Shown here: positions 25,739 to 34,305 of the stretch, in pieces
Position numbering within the stretch: position 1 is the first letter of the stretch
Layout: the number at the start of each line of letters is the position of its first letter
Source: Mesorhizobium sp. M4B.F.Ca.ET.058.02.1.1
GTDB taxonomy: Bacteria; Pseudomonadota; Alphaproteobacteria; Rhizobiales; Rhizobiaceae
DNA length: 64,000 bases
Assembly: GCF_003952505.1 (NCBI RefSeq)
Contig: NZ_CP034450.1
Span: 1,736,001-1,800,000, forward strand
Direction of reading: 5' to 3'
Notes under the pieces: model-generated
What the model was told of the DNA's origin: nothing
What the model saw: the letters and a program-made list of their open reading frames with translations, nothing else
Database searches by the model: none
Program-made: the position numbers and the translations under genes

Positions 25739-28543
25739 TCATTTGATGCCCGTCAGGCCTCCCACCTCATGCAGCGTCAGCCAGAACTGGTCGAGCGTGT
25801 TGGGATGCTCGTCGATGATGGTGGTGCCATTGAACCAGCCGACGTTGCCGCCCGGCCCCGAGGTCACCAGTTGATCCTGGTTGAACCACATCAGCGCGTT
25901 CTTCAGACCCTCGCCATTGGCTTCCTGGCCGCCGTTCCAGTCGGCAATGCCGGATGCCGGGTCGATGACGTCGACATATTTGTTCCAGGCGATCGAGCTG
26001 GTCTTCACCGCGGGGCCCGCCAACGCCGTGCCGGCGCCGTTGGTGTCGATGAAGCCGTCATTGTTGCTGTCGAGATTGACGCCGAGGCTCGCCCAGGCGC
26101 CCTGGCCCTTCAGCCACATCACAGCTTCGTCGATCAAGTTGAAGGGCTGCGCCACGCCGTTGTCGATGTTGAGCTGGGCGGCGATCGCCTGCTGCAGCAT
26201 GATGACGCGCGCGTCGCCGCTGGTCGAACTTGATTCAATGGATTTTGCCAGGGAGATTGAAATCCACAGGTTGTGGTCGTCGTCGACCAAGCCGTTGTGG
26301 TTCGCATCCCCAAGCAGCAGGTATTTGCTCTCGTCGACGCCGACGGTGGCTGGGTCGTCGACGCTCGGGTTGACGTCGAGACTGGACAGGACGCCGCTTT
26401 TGACGGCGCTCTTGGTGGGATTGCCTTCGTTGCCGGGGATGTTGTCCCAGGCGTCGGTATGACTCCCCCAGAAGCCCTGCGTCAGCGCCTTGTTGGAGTA
26501 GCCTTCATAGTCGCTGCTGTCGGTGGCGCTCGGCGTGCGCGAATGGCCGGCCGTATCGGTATAGGCATCGGTGGTGGCGGTGGCGTTGTTGACATAGCCG
26601 CCGAGCTGCGCGGTGCCGGTGGCCTGGTAGTGCCAGGTCTCGCCGACGTCGAGCAGGCCGTTCTGGTTGGCGTCGCCGGAGTTGAAGCCGCCGGAGAGGA
26701 TCGCCGCCGGATGGAAATCGTCACCAATGCCAGGAGTGCCGTTGTCGTCGGTCACCACCACGTTCGACAGCGCGACGTTGCCGTCGTTCTTGACGTCGTA
26801 GGTCCAGGTCACCGGCTGGCCCTGGAAGATGTTGAGGCCGTGATCGACGCCGTTGGTCTTCTTGTCCAGCGTGATATGCGGGTCGGCGCCGAAATAGCTG
26901 GAGGGGTCGGTGTCCTGAGGCGTGGCGGTATGCCCGGCATCGTCGGTGAAGGAGCCGGAGGCGGTGCCGATATTGCTGTAGTCGCCGATGCCGGCGACGC
27001 CGGTGCCGGTGTAGACCCAGGCCTCGGTCAGGTCGAGCTTGCCGTCCTGGTTGGTGTCGCCAACATTGAAGCCGCCAACGAGGTCCGGCGAAACCACCAC
27101 GCCCTGGTCGTCGGTCACGTTGATGCCCGACAGCGCGACGTTGCCCAGGTTGGTCACCGTGTATTTCCAGGAGATCGGCTCGCCGGAAAGGATGCTGATG
27201 CCATCGCCCGAGGCGGTGTCGTCGACCGTCACCTTGTCGATCTTGATCTGCGGGTCGGCGCCGAAATAGCTGGAGGGGTCTGTGTCGCTGGGATTGGCGG
27301 TGTGGCCGGCATCGTCGGTGAACGAGCCGGAGGCGGTGCCGATATTGCTGTAGCTGCCGATGCCGGCGACACCGGTGCCGGTGTAGATCCAGGTCTCCGT
27401 GAGGTCGAGCTTGCCGTCCTGATTGGCGTCGCCGACGTTGAAGCCGCCGACGAGATCCGGCGTAACGACTACGCCCTGGTCGTCGGTCACATTGATACCC
27501 GACAGGGCGACATTGCCCAGATTGGTCACGGTGTACTTCCAGGAGATCGACTCGCCGGCCAGGATGGTCAGCCCGTCGCCCGACGTCGCGCCGTCGACCG
27601 TAACCTTGTCGATGTCGATCTTCGGATCGGCGCCGAAATAGCTGGAGCCGTCGCTGTCGTTGACCGTCGTGCCTCCGCCCTCGCCCGACACGGAGCCGAT
27701 GTTGGAATAGTCGCCCTTTACGGCCGTGCCGGTAGCCGTGAAGATCCAGGTCTCGTCGGTGTCGAGCTTGTTGTCATGGTTGAGATCGCCGACATTGAAG
27801 CCGCCGCTGAGCTCGGGCGAGACGATCACGCCCTGGTCGTCGGTCACGACGATGTTCGACAGCGCCGTATTGCCAGTGTTGGTCACCGTGTACTGCCAGC
27901 TGATCGGTTCGTCGACCAGCACGACCAGGCCGTCGCCCGACGCAGCGCCGTCGATGGTGATCTTGTCGATGGCGATCGCCGGCTGGTCCTCGGCGCCGCC
28001 GCTGAGCGTGGTGGTGCGCCACTCCTCGAAGCCGCCATTCGACCCCGAGAAGCTCGAATAGAGCGTCACGTAGGAATCTGCGGTAACGCCGGCATCGGTG
28101 AAGGCGGTGACCGGGATAAGCACCCGGTAGTCGTCCGTTCCCGAGCCGTGGTTGGCGTCGATCAGCGCTTGCGTGGTGGCGAGATCGAAGATCGAGGTGA
28201 ACCCGGCAAAACCGGCGTTGTAGTCGGCAAGCGTGGCGTCGGCACCGGAGATGTAGATCCTCAGGTCGGTCAGCGAGATCTCGCCGTTGGTGGTGTTGTT
28301 GCTTTCGTTGAGGTCCAGCCGGAATTCGATGTAGTCGGTGCCGCCGACATTGATCGGCTGGAGATCGCCAAATTGCAGGCTGTGCGTGAAGGAGGCCTTG
28401 TTGTCGAGCACGTTGCCGTTCTGATCGGTGTTGAAACCCTCCTCGACGCTCGTCGCCTGAATGCGCAGAAAGGAATCGTAGTTCCCGGTTCCCGATCCGA
28501 TGGTCGTTGCTTCGAGAAGCACGCCGCCGCCAATGTCCGCCAT
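25739..28543 (-). CDS. secreted DUF11-repeat protein with Ca-binding-like loops, probable type I cargo
   Basis: 934 residues, no N-terminal signal peptide. After an N-terminal beta domain (1-185) come four repeats of about 110-120 residues (about 188-300, 304-425, 428-550, 552-675). Each has IDKVTVD, SWKYTVTNLGNVALSGINVTDD and a loop such as GDANQDGKLDLTETW that resembles dockerin/EF-hand Ca loops (D-x-N-x-D-G-x-L-D-x-x-E). The repeats match the DUF11 (conserved repeat) pattern seen in bacterial surface proteins. The C-terminal 255 residues contain more such loops (GDANHNGLVDDDHN, LDSNNDGFID) and end LHEVGGLTGIK. Lack of a signal peptide and position next to the exporter point to type I secretion. 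ATG 28543 follows GGAGGAAG. Confidence 0.9.
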   Translation of the reverse strand: MADIGGGVLLEATTIGSGTGNYDSFLRIQATSVEEGFNTDQNGNVLDNKASFTHSLQFGDLQPINVGGTDYIEFRLDLNESNNTTNGEISLTDLRIYISGADATLADYNAGFAGFTSIFDLATTQALIDANHGSGTDDYRVLIPVTAFTDAGVTADSYVTLYSSFSGSNGGFEEWRTTTLSGGAEDQPAIAIDKITIDGAASGDGLVVLVDEPISWQYTVTNTGNTALSNIVVTDDQGVIVSPELSGGFNVGDLNHDNKLDTDETWIFTATGTAVKGDYSNIGSVSGEGGGTTVNDSDGSSYFGADPKIDIDKVTVDGATSGDGLTILAGESISWKYTVTNLGNVALSGINVTDDQGVVVTPDLVGGFNVGDANQDGKLDLTETWIYTGTGVAGIGSYSNIGTASGSFTDDAGHTANPSDTDPSSYFGADPQIKIDKVTVDDTASGDGISILSGEPISWKYTVTNLGNVALSGINVTDDQGVVVSPDLVGGFNVGDTNQDGKLDLTEAWVYTGTGVAGIGDYSNIGTASGSFTDDAGHTATPQDTDPSSYFGADPHITLDKKTNGVDHGLNIFQGQPVTWTYDVKNDGNVALSNVVVTDDNGTPGIGDDFHPAAILSGGFNSGDANQNGLLDVGETWHYQATGTAQLGGYVNNATATTDAYTDTAGHSRTPSATDSSDYEGYSNKALTQGFWGSHTDAWDNIPGNEGNPTKSAVKSGVLSSLDVNPSVDDPATVGVDESKYLLLGDANHNGLVDDDHNLWISISLAKSIESSSTSGDARVIMLQQAIAAQLNIDNGVAQPFNLIDEAVMWLKGQGAWASLGVNLDSNNDGFIDTNGAGTALAGPAVKTSSIAWNKYVDVIDPASGIADWNGGQEANGEGLKNALMWFNQDQLVTSGPGGNVGWFNGTTIIDEHPNTLDQFWLTLHEVGGLTGIK

Positions 28544-29294
28544 GTTACTTCCTCCACAAAGTTGCGCGGTCGGCGGCCGAGCCGCCGTCCCCTAGACCCA
28601 GTCTGATCGCGGCGCCGGCGCCAAACGTCCGTGGTCCGCGCAGCGCGGCCCTGCCGGCAAGCGATCGTTGCATGAAAAAACGGTGGCGGCTTTGGACGCG
28701 GAAAAGACCGGCGAGGAGTCCCCTTCGCCAGACACAACACCCCCCGGATGGCGGGACAGGCCCGCCGTCGGACTGACTGCTATACTCACGCCCTAAGCCC
28801 CGAACCCCACGCGGTCATCAGCAACCGCTTGGACGTTAATATTTCCCAAACCATACTTTGCAGGTTGCAGTGAGCGCGTCCATATAACCCCGGTTATAGG
28901 AACCATCACGATGTCGCCATAAGTAAAATTCGGCGATCACGCGAATATATCTTTTCGAGGATTCTCGCTTTTCCTCGAAGGGGGTCGCGACGTTTGCTCA
29001 AGCCGCCAGAGTTTTCCGCGCGCTTCGTTGCGTCGCAAGAACAAAGGCCTGCATCGGCAGGGCGGCTCCTGAGCTTTTCCGTCAATCGCCTCGCATCTTG
29101 CTAAGGCACCCGGCCTGGGGTTAACTAAGTAGTTGCTAATATTTGTGCGACCACGCTACTTCCGTCGGCTTGGTTTCACGCTGGGGGTGCAAGCCGCGAT
29201 CCCGTATCGATTCCGGCATGACAGGAAGCGTCCCGTTTTGGGCACGCAGGGGAGAAGTCACCGTGACCGAACACGGACCAGGGGCGGACTGACG
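28544..29294. other. 751-base intergenic region with two divergent promoters
   Basis: It lies between the secreted repeat protein (minus) and a response regulator (plus). The stretch 28800-29150 is clearly more AT-rich than its surroundings and includes TTAACTAAGTAGTTGCTAATA near 29120, suited to promoters or regulator binding. I see no gene with a ribosome site here. Confidence 0.5.
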
Positions 29295-30005
29295 ATGGTC
29301 GCGACAATCCTCGTCGCCGACGATCACCCGCTGCTGCTGCACGGGCTGACCAGCCTGATCGCCCGCGATCCCGGCTTCAGGATCGTCGGATCGGCGCAAA
29401 ACGGCACGGCTGCAATGGCGATGATCCGGCAGGAGAAACCGGATGTCGCCGTGCTCGATCTCAGCATGCCCGGCATGAGCGGGCTCGAGGTCGCCGCCGA
29501 GATCGGCAGGCAGGGGCTTGCGACGCTTTGCGTTCTCCTGACGGTCGGCGCCTCGCAGGCCCAGCTTTATGACGCGGTCGCGGCCGGCGTTGCCGGCATC
29601 GTGCTCAAGGAAGCTGCTATCGACGCGCTCTTGAGATGCCTCCACCGGGTCGCCGCCGGCGGCCGCTGGCTGCCCGCCGAGCTGGTCGGCGAGGCCATGC
29701 AAAGCGAGGCGGCGCGCAGGACCAAGTGGCATGACCTGTCGTCGCGGCTGACCAGCCGCGAGTTGGAGATCGCCCGGCTGGTCGTCACCGACAGGCCGAA
29801 CGGGCAGATCGCCTTCGATATCGGGATTTCGAAGGGCACGCTGAAGATCCACATGAACAACATCTATCGCAAATTGCAGGTCTCCTCGCGGGCCCAGCTT
29901 TTGCAGCTCGCCGCCGGCCAGATCGGGCCAGAGGCCCGGAGCGGACGCACGGCAAAAGCCGATTCCGCCGCCGGTCCGAGACTGTTGTCGCGCCCGGCCA
30001 AATGA
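29295..30005 (+). CDS. LuxR/NarL-family response regulator (first)
   Basis: 236 residues. A receiver domain at 4-120 has the acidic pair ADDHP, phospho-acceptor Asp in VLDLSMPG, Thr in LLTVG and Lys in VLKE, all intact. The LuxR-type HTH at about 150-215 reads LTSRELEIARLVVTDRPNGQIAFDIGISKGTLKIHMNNIYRKL. A 20-residue basic/Ala tail follows. ATG 29295 is the first methionine before the receiver; ribosome site GGGG is weak. It lies 75 bases upstream of the sensor kinase, so the two may be partners. Confidence 0.92.
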   Translation: MVATILVADDHPLLLHGLTSLIARDPGFRIVGSAQNGTAAMAMIRQEKPDVAVLDLSMPGMSGLEVAAEIGRQGLATLCVLLTVGASQAQLYDAVAAGVAGIVLKEAAIDALLRCLHRVAAGGRWLPAELVGEAMQSEAARRTKWHDLSSRLTSRELEIARLVVTDRPNGQIAFDIGISKGTLKIHMNNIYRKLQVSSRAQLLQLAAGQIGPEARSGRTAKADSAAGPRLLSRPAK

Positions 30006-30080
30006 AAACCCGCGTGGGCCGCACAAAGGTCGATGTCGCAAACGCCGCGCTAAGCCTATAATCTCCCCAGCCAGGGAGAG

Positions 30081-31490
30081 GTGGTGCGATTGCTCGGGAC
30101 TTTCTTGGGGGGATATTTGCAGCGCTGGGGCAGGCTTTCGCTCGCCCTGCAGTTCTTCATTGCCGGCGGCGTCGGGCTGCTGGCGGCGATGTTTGTGGTC
30201 GGGCTGTGGGTCACCTCGCAGATCCGCGAAGGCGTGATAACCAATTCCGCCGCGACCACGGCGCTCTATGTCGACAGCGTGATCGCGCCGCTGCTGCCCG
30301 ACATGCGCAAAAGCCGCGAGCTCGGCGACACCGTCAAGCGGGCGCTCGACGAAACGCTTGGCCAGGGCGCGCTCGGCAACCGGCTTGTCTCGTTCAAGCT
30401 GTGGCGGCGCGACGGCACCATCCTCTACGCCAAGGACCCGACGCTGATCGGCAAGACGTTCGAGCCGAACCCACACCTCATCGCCGCTTTCGCGGGCAAT
30501 GTCGTGGCCGAGTACAACGACGTCTCAGACGATGTCGAAAACAGGGGCAACAAGACTTTCGCGCAGCCGCTGTTCGAGATCTACAATCCGGTGCGCGAGC
30601 CCTGGTCGGGCGAAGTCGTCGCCGTGTCGGAATTCTACGAGGTTGCCGACGAATTCCAGGCGACGCTGCGGGCAGCACTTTGGTCGAGCTGGCTGGTGGT
30701 GGCGGGCGCCACGGCGGCGGCGCTGACGCTGTTGTCCGGCATCGTCTTTCGCGGCAGCCGCACCATCGAGACGCAACGCGCCGCGCTCGAGGCCAAGATC
30801 GCGGAATTGCAGACGGCGCTGTCGCAGAACTCGTCGCTGCGTCAGCGCGTGCAGCGCGCCTCGCGCCGCGCCACCGCCATCAACGAACGCTATCTCAGGC
30901 GCATCGGCGCCGACCTGCATGACGGGCCGGCGCAGCTTGTCGCGCTCGCCGCGCTGAGGATGGACAGCCCGATCCTGCTTGATCCCGCCGCCTCGAGCGA
31001 GTTGCGCGAGGCCGAGATTTCGGGCATCCACAAGACTCTCGGCGAGGCGATGCGCGAGATCCGCGGCATCTGCAACGGCCTGGTGCTGCCGCAGATCGAA
31101 ACACAGGCCGTACCCGACATATTGCGGCTTGCGGTGAAGGAACACGAACGCCGCACAAGCAGCAGGGTGGCGCTGACACTTCCTGCCCGCTTGCCTGAAC
31201 TCGGCACTTCCGAGAAGATCAGCATCTACCGTTTCGTCCAGGAAGGGCTGAACAATGCCTGGCGGCACGGAAAGGGCAAGGATCAGGCGGTGCGGGCCAG
31301 CATGAAAGGCGGCAGGCTGATGGTCGAAGTGATGGACGGCGGACCCGGCTTCGATCCGGGCAAGAGCGAAGGGCTCGGGCTTGCGGGCTTGCGGGAACGA
31401 ATCGAGAGTATCGGCGGGCAGTTCGAGACGCTGTCCGGGCCGCAAGGCACGCGATTGGTGATTACATTGTCTGTCGAGGAGCAGCCGTGA
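30081..31490 (+). CDS. sensor histidine kinase, HisKA_3 (NarX/DegS type)
   Basis: 469 residues. Transmembrane helices at about 22-45 and 200-222 enclose a periplasmic sensor domain of about 155 residues. The dimerisation domain has the His in GADLHDGPAQ (His280); the ATPase has N box QEGLNNAWRHGKG, G1 DGGPGFDP and G2 GLGLAGLRERIESIGG. This class phosphorylates NarL/LuxR-type regulators; two are adjacent. The start is GTG 30081, just after AGGGAGAG (a second GTG follows immediately). Its 3' end overlaps the second regulator by 4 bases. The signal is unknown. Confidence 0.93.
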   Translation: MVRLLGTFLGGYLQRWGRLSLALQFFIAGGVGLLAAMFVVGLWVTSQIREGVITNSAATTALYVDSVIAPLLPDMRKSRELGDTVKRALDETLGQGALGNRLVSFKLWRRDGTILYAKDPTLIGKTFEPNPHLIAAFAGNVVAEYNDVSDDVENRGNKTFAQPLFEIYNPVREPWSGEVVAVSEFYEVADEFQATLRAALWSSWLVVAGATAAALTLLSGIVFRGSRTIETQRAALEAKIAELQTALSQNSSLRQRVQRASRRATAINERYLRRIGADLHDGPAQLVALAALRMDSPILLDPAASSELREAEISGIHKTLGEAMREIRGICNGLVLPQIETQAVPDILRLAVKEHERRTSSRVALTLPARLPELGTSEKISIYRFVQEGLNNAWRHGKGKDQAVRASMKGGRLMVEVMDGGPGFDPGKSEGLGLAGLRERIESIGGQFETLSGPQGTRLVITLSVEEQP

Positions 31491-32134
31491 CCGGAACCAT
31501 CCGCATCGCCATTGTCGACGACCATCCCCTGTTTCGCGAGGGTGTCGCGCGCAGCCTGGGCGAAATCGGCGGCTTCGCCGTTGTTGGCGAAGGCGCCAGC
31601 GCCGAGGACGCCGAAAGGCTGGTCCAGACGGTTGCGCCCGATGTCCTTCTGCTCGACATCAGCATGCCTGGTGGGGGGCTCAACGCCGCGGCCACCATCC
31701 TGTCCGGCCACCCCGGCCAGAAGATCGTCATGCTGACCGTGTCGGAGACCAATGCCGACGTCGCCCAGGCGCTCAACACCGGCGTGCGCGGCTATGTGCT
31801 GAAGGGCGTCGGCTCCAAGACGCTGGCCGAGATCCTCAGCGACGTCGCCGCCGGCCAGAGCTATGTCTCGCCAACGCTGTCGGCGAGACTGCTGTCGGAC
31901 CTCTTGCAGCCGGCGAGTCGCAAGCCCGATCCGCTCAGCCAGCTCACCGGCCGCGAGGCCGAGATCCTGCGGCTGGTGGCGGAGGGCCTCAGCAACAAGG
32001 AGGTCGCCGCCAGGCTTTCGCTGCAGGAGAAGACGGTCAAGCATCACATGACCAGGGTGCTGGCCAAGCTCAACGTGCGCAATCGCACGGAGGCGGCGCT
32101 GCTGATGCACGAGGCGAAGGAAAGAGGGCAGTAG
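31487..32134 (+). CDS. LuxR/NarL-family response regulator (second)
   Basis: 215 residues. Receiver: VDDHPLFREG, LLDISMPGGG (phospho-acceptor Asp), MLTVSE and VLKG. HTH: LTGREAEILRLVAEGLSNKEVAARLSLQEKTVKHHMTRVL. GTG 31487 overlaps the kinase stop (GTGA), so it is translationally coupled and is the most certain kinase partner. It differs from the first regulator throughout, so each may read a different promoter set. Nearby candidate targets are the secreted repeat protein and the two Gly/Asn-rich proteins, by position only. Confidence 0.93.
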   Translation: MTGTIRIAIVDDHPLFREGVARSLGEIGGFAVVGEGASAEDAERLVQTVAPDVLLLDISMPGGGLNAAATILSGHPGQKIVMLTVSETNADVAQALNTGVRGYVLKGVGSKTLAEILSDVAAGQSYVSPTLSARLLSDLLQPASRKPDPLSQLTGREAEILRLVAEGLSNKEVAARLSLQEKTVKHHMTRVLAKLNVRNRTEAALLMHEAKERGQ

Positions 32135-32206
32135 GGGAATAAGGCAGTAGGGAACAGGAAATTGTAAAGGCCATGGAGCACACGGCTCCGACTGCCCTAC
32201 TGCCTC
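32131..32206. repeat. short GGCAGTAGGG direct and inverted repeats
   Basis: GGCAGTAGGG-type words occur twice right after the regulator's stop (32131-32155), with the inverse CCCTACTGCC at 32195-32206. The style resembles the tract at 7010-7138. Confidence 0.55.
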
Positions 32207-32238
32207 AAAAAATCACCCCCGTCCTGAGGGCGGGGGTG
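32207..32238 (-). terminator. intrinsic terminator of the Gly/Asn-rich gene at 32272
   Basis: 8-bp stem CACCCCCG (32214-32221) / CGGGGGTG (32231-32238), followed on the minus strand by GATTTTTTGA. It lies 34 bases beyond the stop. Confidence 0.88.
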
Positions 32239-32271
32239 GGTGAGGCACAGAGAGGGGGTAGTTCCGTGCCC

Positions 32272-32757
32272 TCACAAGGCCAAGAGGCGCGCCAGATCCT
32301 CAGGCGTCGCCTTGCGCTCGATGATGGTTCGGCCAAAGGCATCCTCCATCTCGAAGCGGCCGTTCTGGATCTCTTCCTTCATTCCGTCGGGATGGATGAC
32401 CTTGATAGTGCTGCCATTGATCTCGACCTTGTCTCCGGTCGCCGCGTTGACGTGGCTGTTATGATTGGCGCTGTTGCCGCGGTTTCCGTTATTGTTGCCT
32501 GAATTGTTACCGCTGTTGTTGCTGTTGCTGCCGCCGGAGCTTGAATTGCCCCCACTGTTGCCATTGCCGCCGCCGCCGTTCCCGTTGCCGCCGCCGCCAT
32601 TGCCGCCATTGCCATTCCCGCCGTCGGCATAAGCCAAGGCGGGAACGATCGTGGCGGCGCCGTAGAGCTTGACGTGGCAAGGCGCGATCGTCAGCGCCAG
32701 CGCCGTCGAGATCAACAGGGCAAGTCGGCTCAGCCGGTTCAAGGACAGTTTTGGCAC
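32272..32757 (-). CDS. exported Gly/Asn-rich protein with conserved C-terminal module (copy A)
   Basis: 161 residues. A signal segment (about 8-40) ends near ALAYADG. A Gly/Asn/Ser tract follows (about 42-95). The C-terminal 55 residues, GDKVEINGSTIKVIHPDGMK then NGRFEMEDAFGRTIIERKAT, match copy B at 33272 closely. The GTG start at 32757 has GGGGAGAGAAGG directly upstream and aligns with copy B; a longer GTG at 32859 is possible but its extra codons are interrupted in copy B. It is probably exported; the role is unknown. A terminator follows. Confidence 0.75.
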   Translation of the reverse strand: MPKLSLNRLSRLALLISTALALTIAPCHVKLYGAATIVPALAYADGGNGNGGNGGGGNGNGGGGNGNSGGNSSSGGSNSNNSGNNSGNNNGNRGNSANHNSHVNAATGDKVEINGSTIKVIHPDGMKEEIQNGRFEMEDAFGRTIIERKATPEDLARLLAL

Positions 32758-32845
32758 CCTTCTCTCCCCGCCGGTCTTCTGCGCGGTCTGACAGACCGCG
32801 GCCGGCACGATTGAGAAGCAAAGAATCCATGCAAGCGCACGCGCA

Positions 32846-32874
32846 CGAAAGCGGCCCACGACCCATGCCTTGCC
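32846..32874 (-). promoter_or_regulatory. 29-bp block shared by the two Gly/Asn-rich genes (copy A)
   Basis: 26 of 29 bases are identical to 33862-33890, including the unbroken GGCCCACGACCC core. It lies about 90 bases upstream of the start, as in copy B, and is non-coding there, so it is a likely promoter or operator. Confidence 0.6.
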
Positions 32875-33104
32875 GGTTCAGACCTTTTTTGCCGCCTATG
32901 CCGGACCTATGTCGCACGGTCGGCGCAATGCCGCCAGGCGCGACAGCGGCAACCGCAAACCGGGGCCGGTTGACGGCGCGTTAACCAAGTCTCTTGGAAA
33001 GCGGGGCGCAATTCTCTAGAACTATAGCGCGTGAAAAACACAGGACCGCGCCAACGAACCGCGATGCGCCAAGGGTCGCCCGGCAGAAATGCAAGGCGGA
33101 CCCC

Positions 33105-33133
33105 AAAAAAATACCCCCGCCAGTAGGCGGGGG
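33105..33133 (-). terminator. intrinsic terminator of the Gly/Asn-rich gene at 33272
   Basis: 8-bp stem CCCCCGCC (33114-33121) / GGCGGGGG (33126-33133) with a 4-base loop, followed on the minus strand by TATTTTTTT. Gap to the stop is about 140 bases, which holds no gene. Confidence 0.88.
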
Positions 33134-33271
33134 CAAGGTGAGCACGGAAGTCCTGTCAACCGATGATCAAGAACCGAAGAGACGAAGCAAAAGGTGGCAA
33201 CCTGATTTTGCAGCGCTGACCTTCGGTCCCGAAAAGATCACTCCAGATAGAACCTCGCTCTCACAAACCAT

Positions 33272-33766
33272 TCAAAAACTATTCAGTCGCGCCACATCGG
33301 CCGCGGTTGCCGCTCTTTCGACGATGGTGCGCCCAAGCGCGTCCTCCATCCTGAAGCGGCCGTTTTCGATTTCTTCCTTCATACCGTTAGGGTGCGTGAC
33401 CCTGATGTTCTTGCCGTCGATTTCGACCTTGTCGCCGGTTACGGCGTTTACATGATCGACAGAAGCATCGCCGGCCTTGCCTTTACTGTTTCCCTTGCCG
33501 TTGCCGCCGGCGTTGCTGTTGCCGCTGTTTCCGTTCCCGCTATTGCCGCCGCTGTTTCCGTTCCCGCCGCCGCTATTACCGCCGCCGTTTCCGTTCCCGC
33601 CACCATTGCCGCCGCCGTTTCCGTTCCCGCCGCCGCCCTTGCCGGCATAGGCCTTGTTGGTGGCGACACCATCGACCGAGAGGTGAAAGGGTGCAAAAAT
33701 CAGCGCCAGCGCGGCGAAAACGCGCAAGACAAGCCAGCCCAGTTGGCCCATGCGCGGTACGCGCAT
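33272..33766 (-). CDS. exported Gly/Asn-rich protein with conserved C-terminal module (copy B)
   Basis: 164 residues. A signal segment (about 8-40; WLVLRVFAALALIFAPFHLS) is followed by a Gly/Asn tract made of GGNGNGG units and the conserved C-terminus TGDKVEIDGKNIRVTHPNGM then NGRFRMEDALGRTIVERAAT. ATG 33766 has GGGGAG about 5 bases upstream. It is a paralog of copy A, 515 bases away, with a matching promoter block and terminator, so the duplication included the whole transcription unit. Cytoplasm is unlikely given the signal; function unknown. Confidence 0.8.
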   Translation of the reverse strand: MRVPRMGQLGWLVLRVFAALALIFAPFHLSVDGVATNKAYAGKGGGGNGNGGGNGGGNGNGGGNSGGGNGNSGGNSGNGNSGNSNAGGNGKGNSKGKAGDASVDHVNAVTGDKVEIDGKNIRVTHPNGMKEEIENGRFRMEDALGRTIVERAATAADVARLNSF

Positions 33767-34305
33767 CCCACTCTCCCCTTGCCGGTCAACCGGCGCGACA
33801 GCTAGCCGAAAACCCCAACGGCATTGTCGATGAGAAAGCATTCACAAATCGCGGGGCTTCGCGAAAGTGGCCCACGACCCTTGTCTTGCCTCTTCGGACT
33901 TTTTGCTTGTCTGATATCAGACTTAGGTCTTAGTTCAACCTCAAGATGTAGTCCTTGCACAAGGCCTCGCAAGGCGGATTCCGGGACAGAGACGGCAAAA
34001 CCGGCGCCGCCATTTCGTGCTGGCGACGCCGCCCTTGGGAGCAGGCACCCCACGGCCGGCCGCGAACCGGCAGAATCGCGGAATCGCGTTCGACAAGTGG
34101 CTGGAAGCCATGAGGGCAATGGGGCAGCCGAGCATGTTGCCCGGTGGCATGTTCTGGCTCCGCCGTTGGCTGATGGGCAAGCGCGCAAATCGGCCTGCGC
34201 GCGACGGAAGGTGACGAGAACTATGACGGCCAGCAGCAATTTCTCCGGACGCCCGCCGCGCTGGCGAAAGACCGGCGGCTTTCAGGCATGGCCGTGCACG
34301 CGCCG
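33767..34305. other. 539-base intergenic region
   Basis: It contains the shared promoter block (33862-33890) and the perfect 14-bp palindrome GTCTGATATCAGAC at 33909-33922, suited to a dimeric regulator. The stretch 33960-34300 holds no convincing gene on either strand. Confidence 0.5.
33862..33890 (-). promoter_or_regulatory. 29-bp block shared by the two Gly/Asn-rich genes (copy B)
   Basis: See copy A at 32846-32874. It lies about 96 bases upstream of ATG 33766. In this copy the region between block and start contains an in-frame stop, so it cannot be coding. Confidence 0.6.

Noticed and set aside
26273..28606. Very long open frame (777 codons) on the plus strand across the secreted repeat protein gene
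   Set aside because: It is the antisense shadow of a GC-rich repetitive gene; it has no ribosome site and its product is low-quality Val/Gly/Asp sequence. The minus-strand frame has domain structure and a GGAGGAAG start.
33470..33640. GCCGCC-rich periodic DNA as a satellite or CRISPR array
   Set aside because: It is the in-frame Gly/Asn coding tract of an exported protein, with codon-scale periodicity and no spacers.
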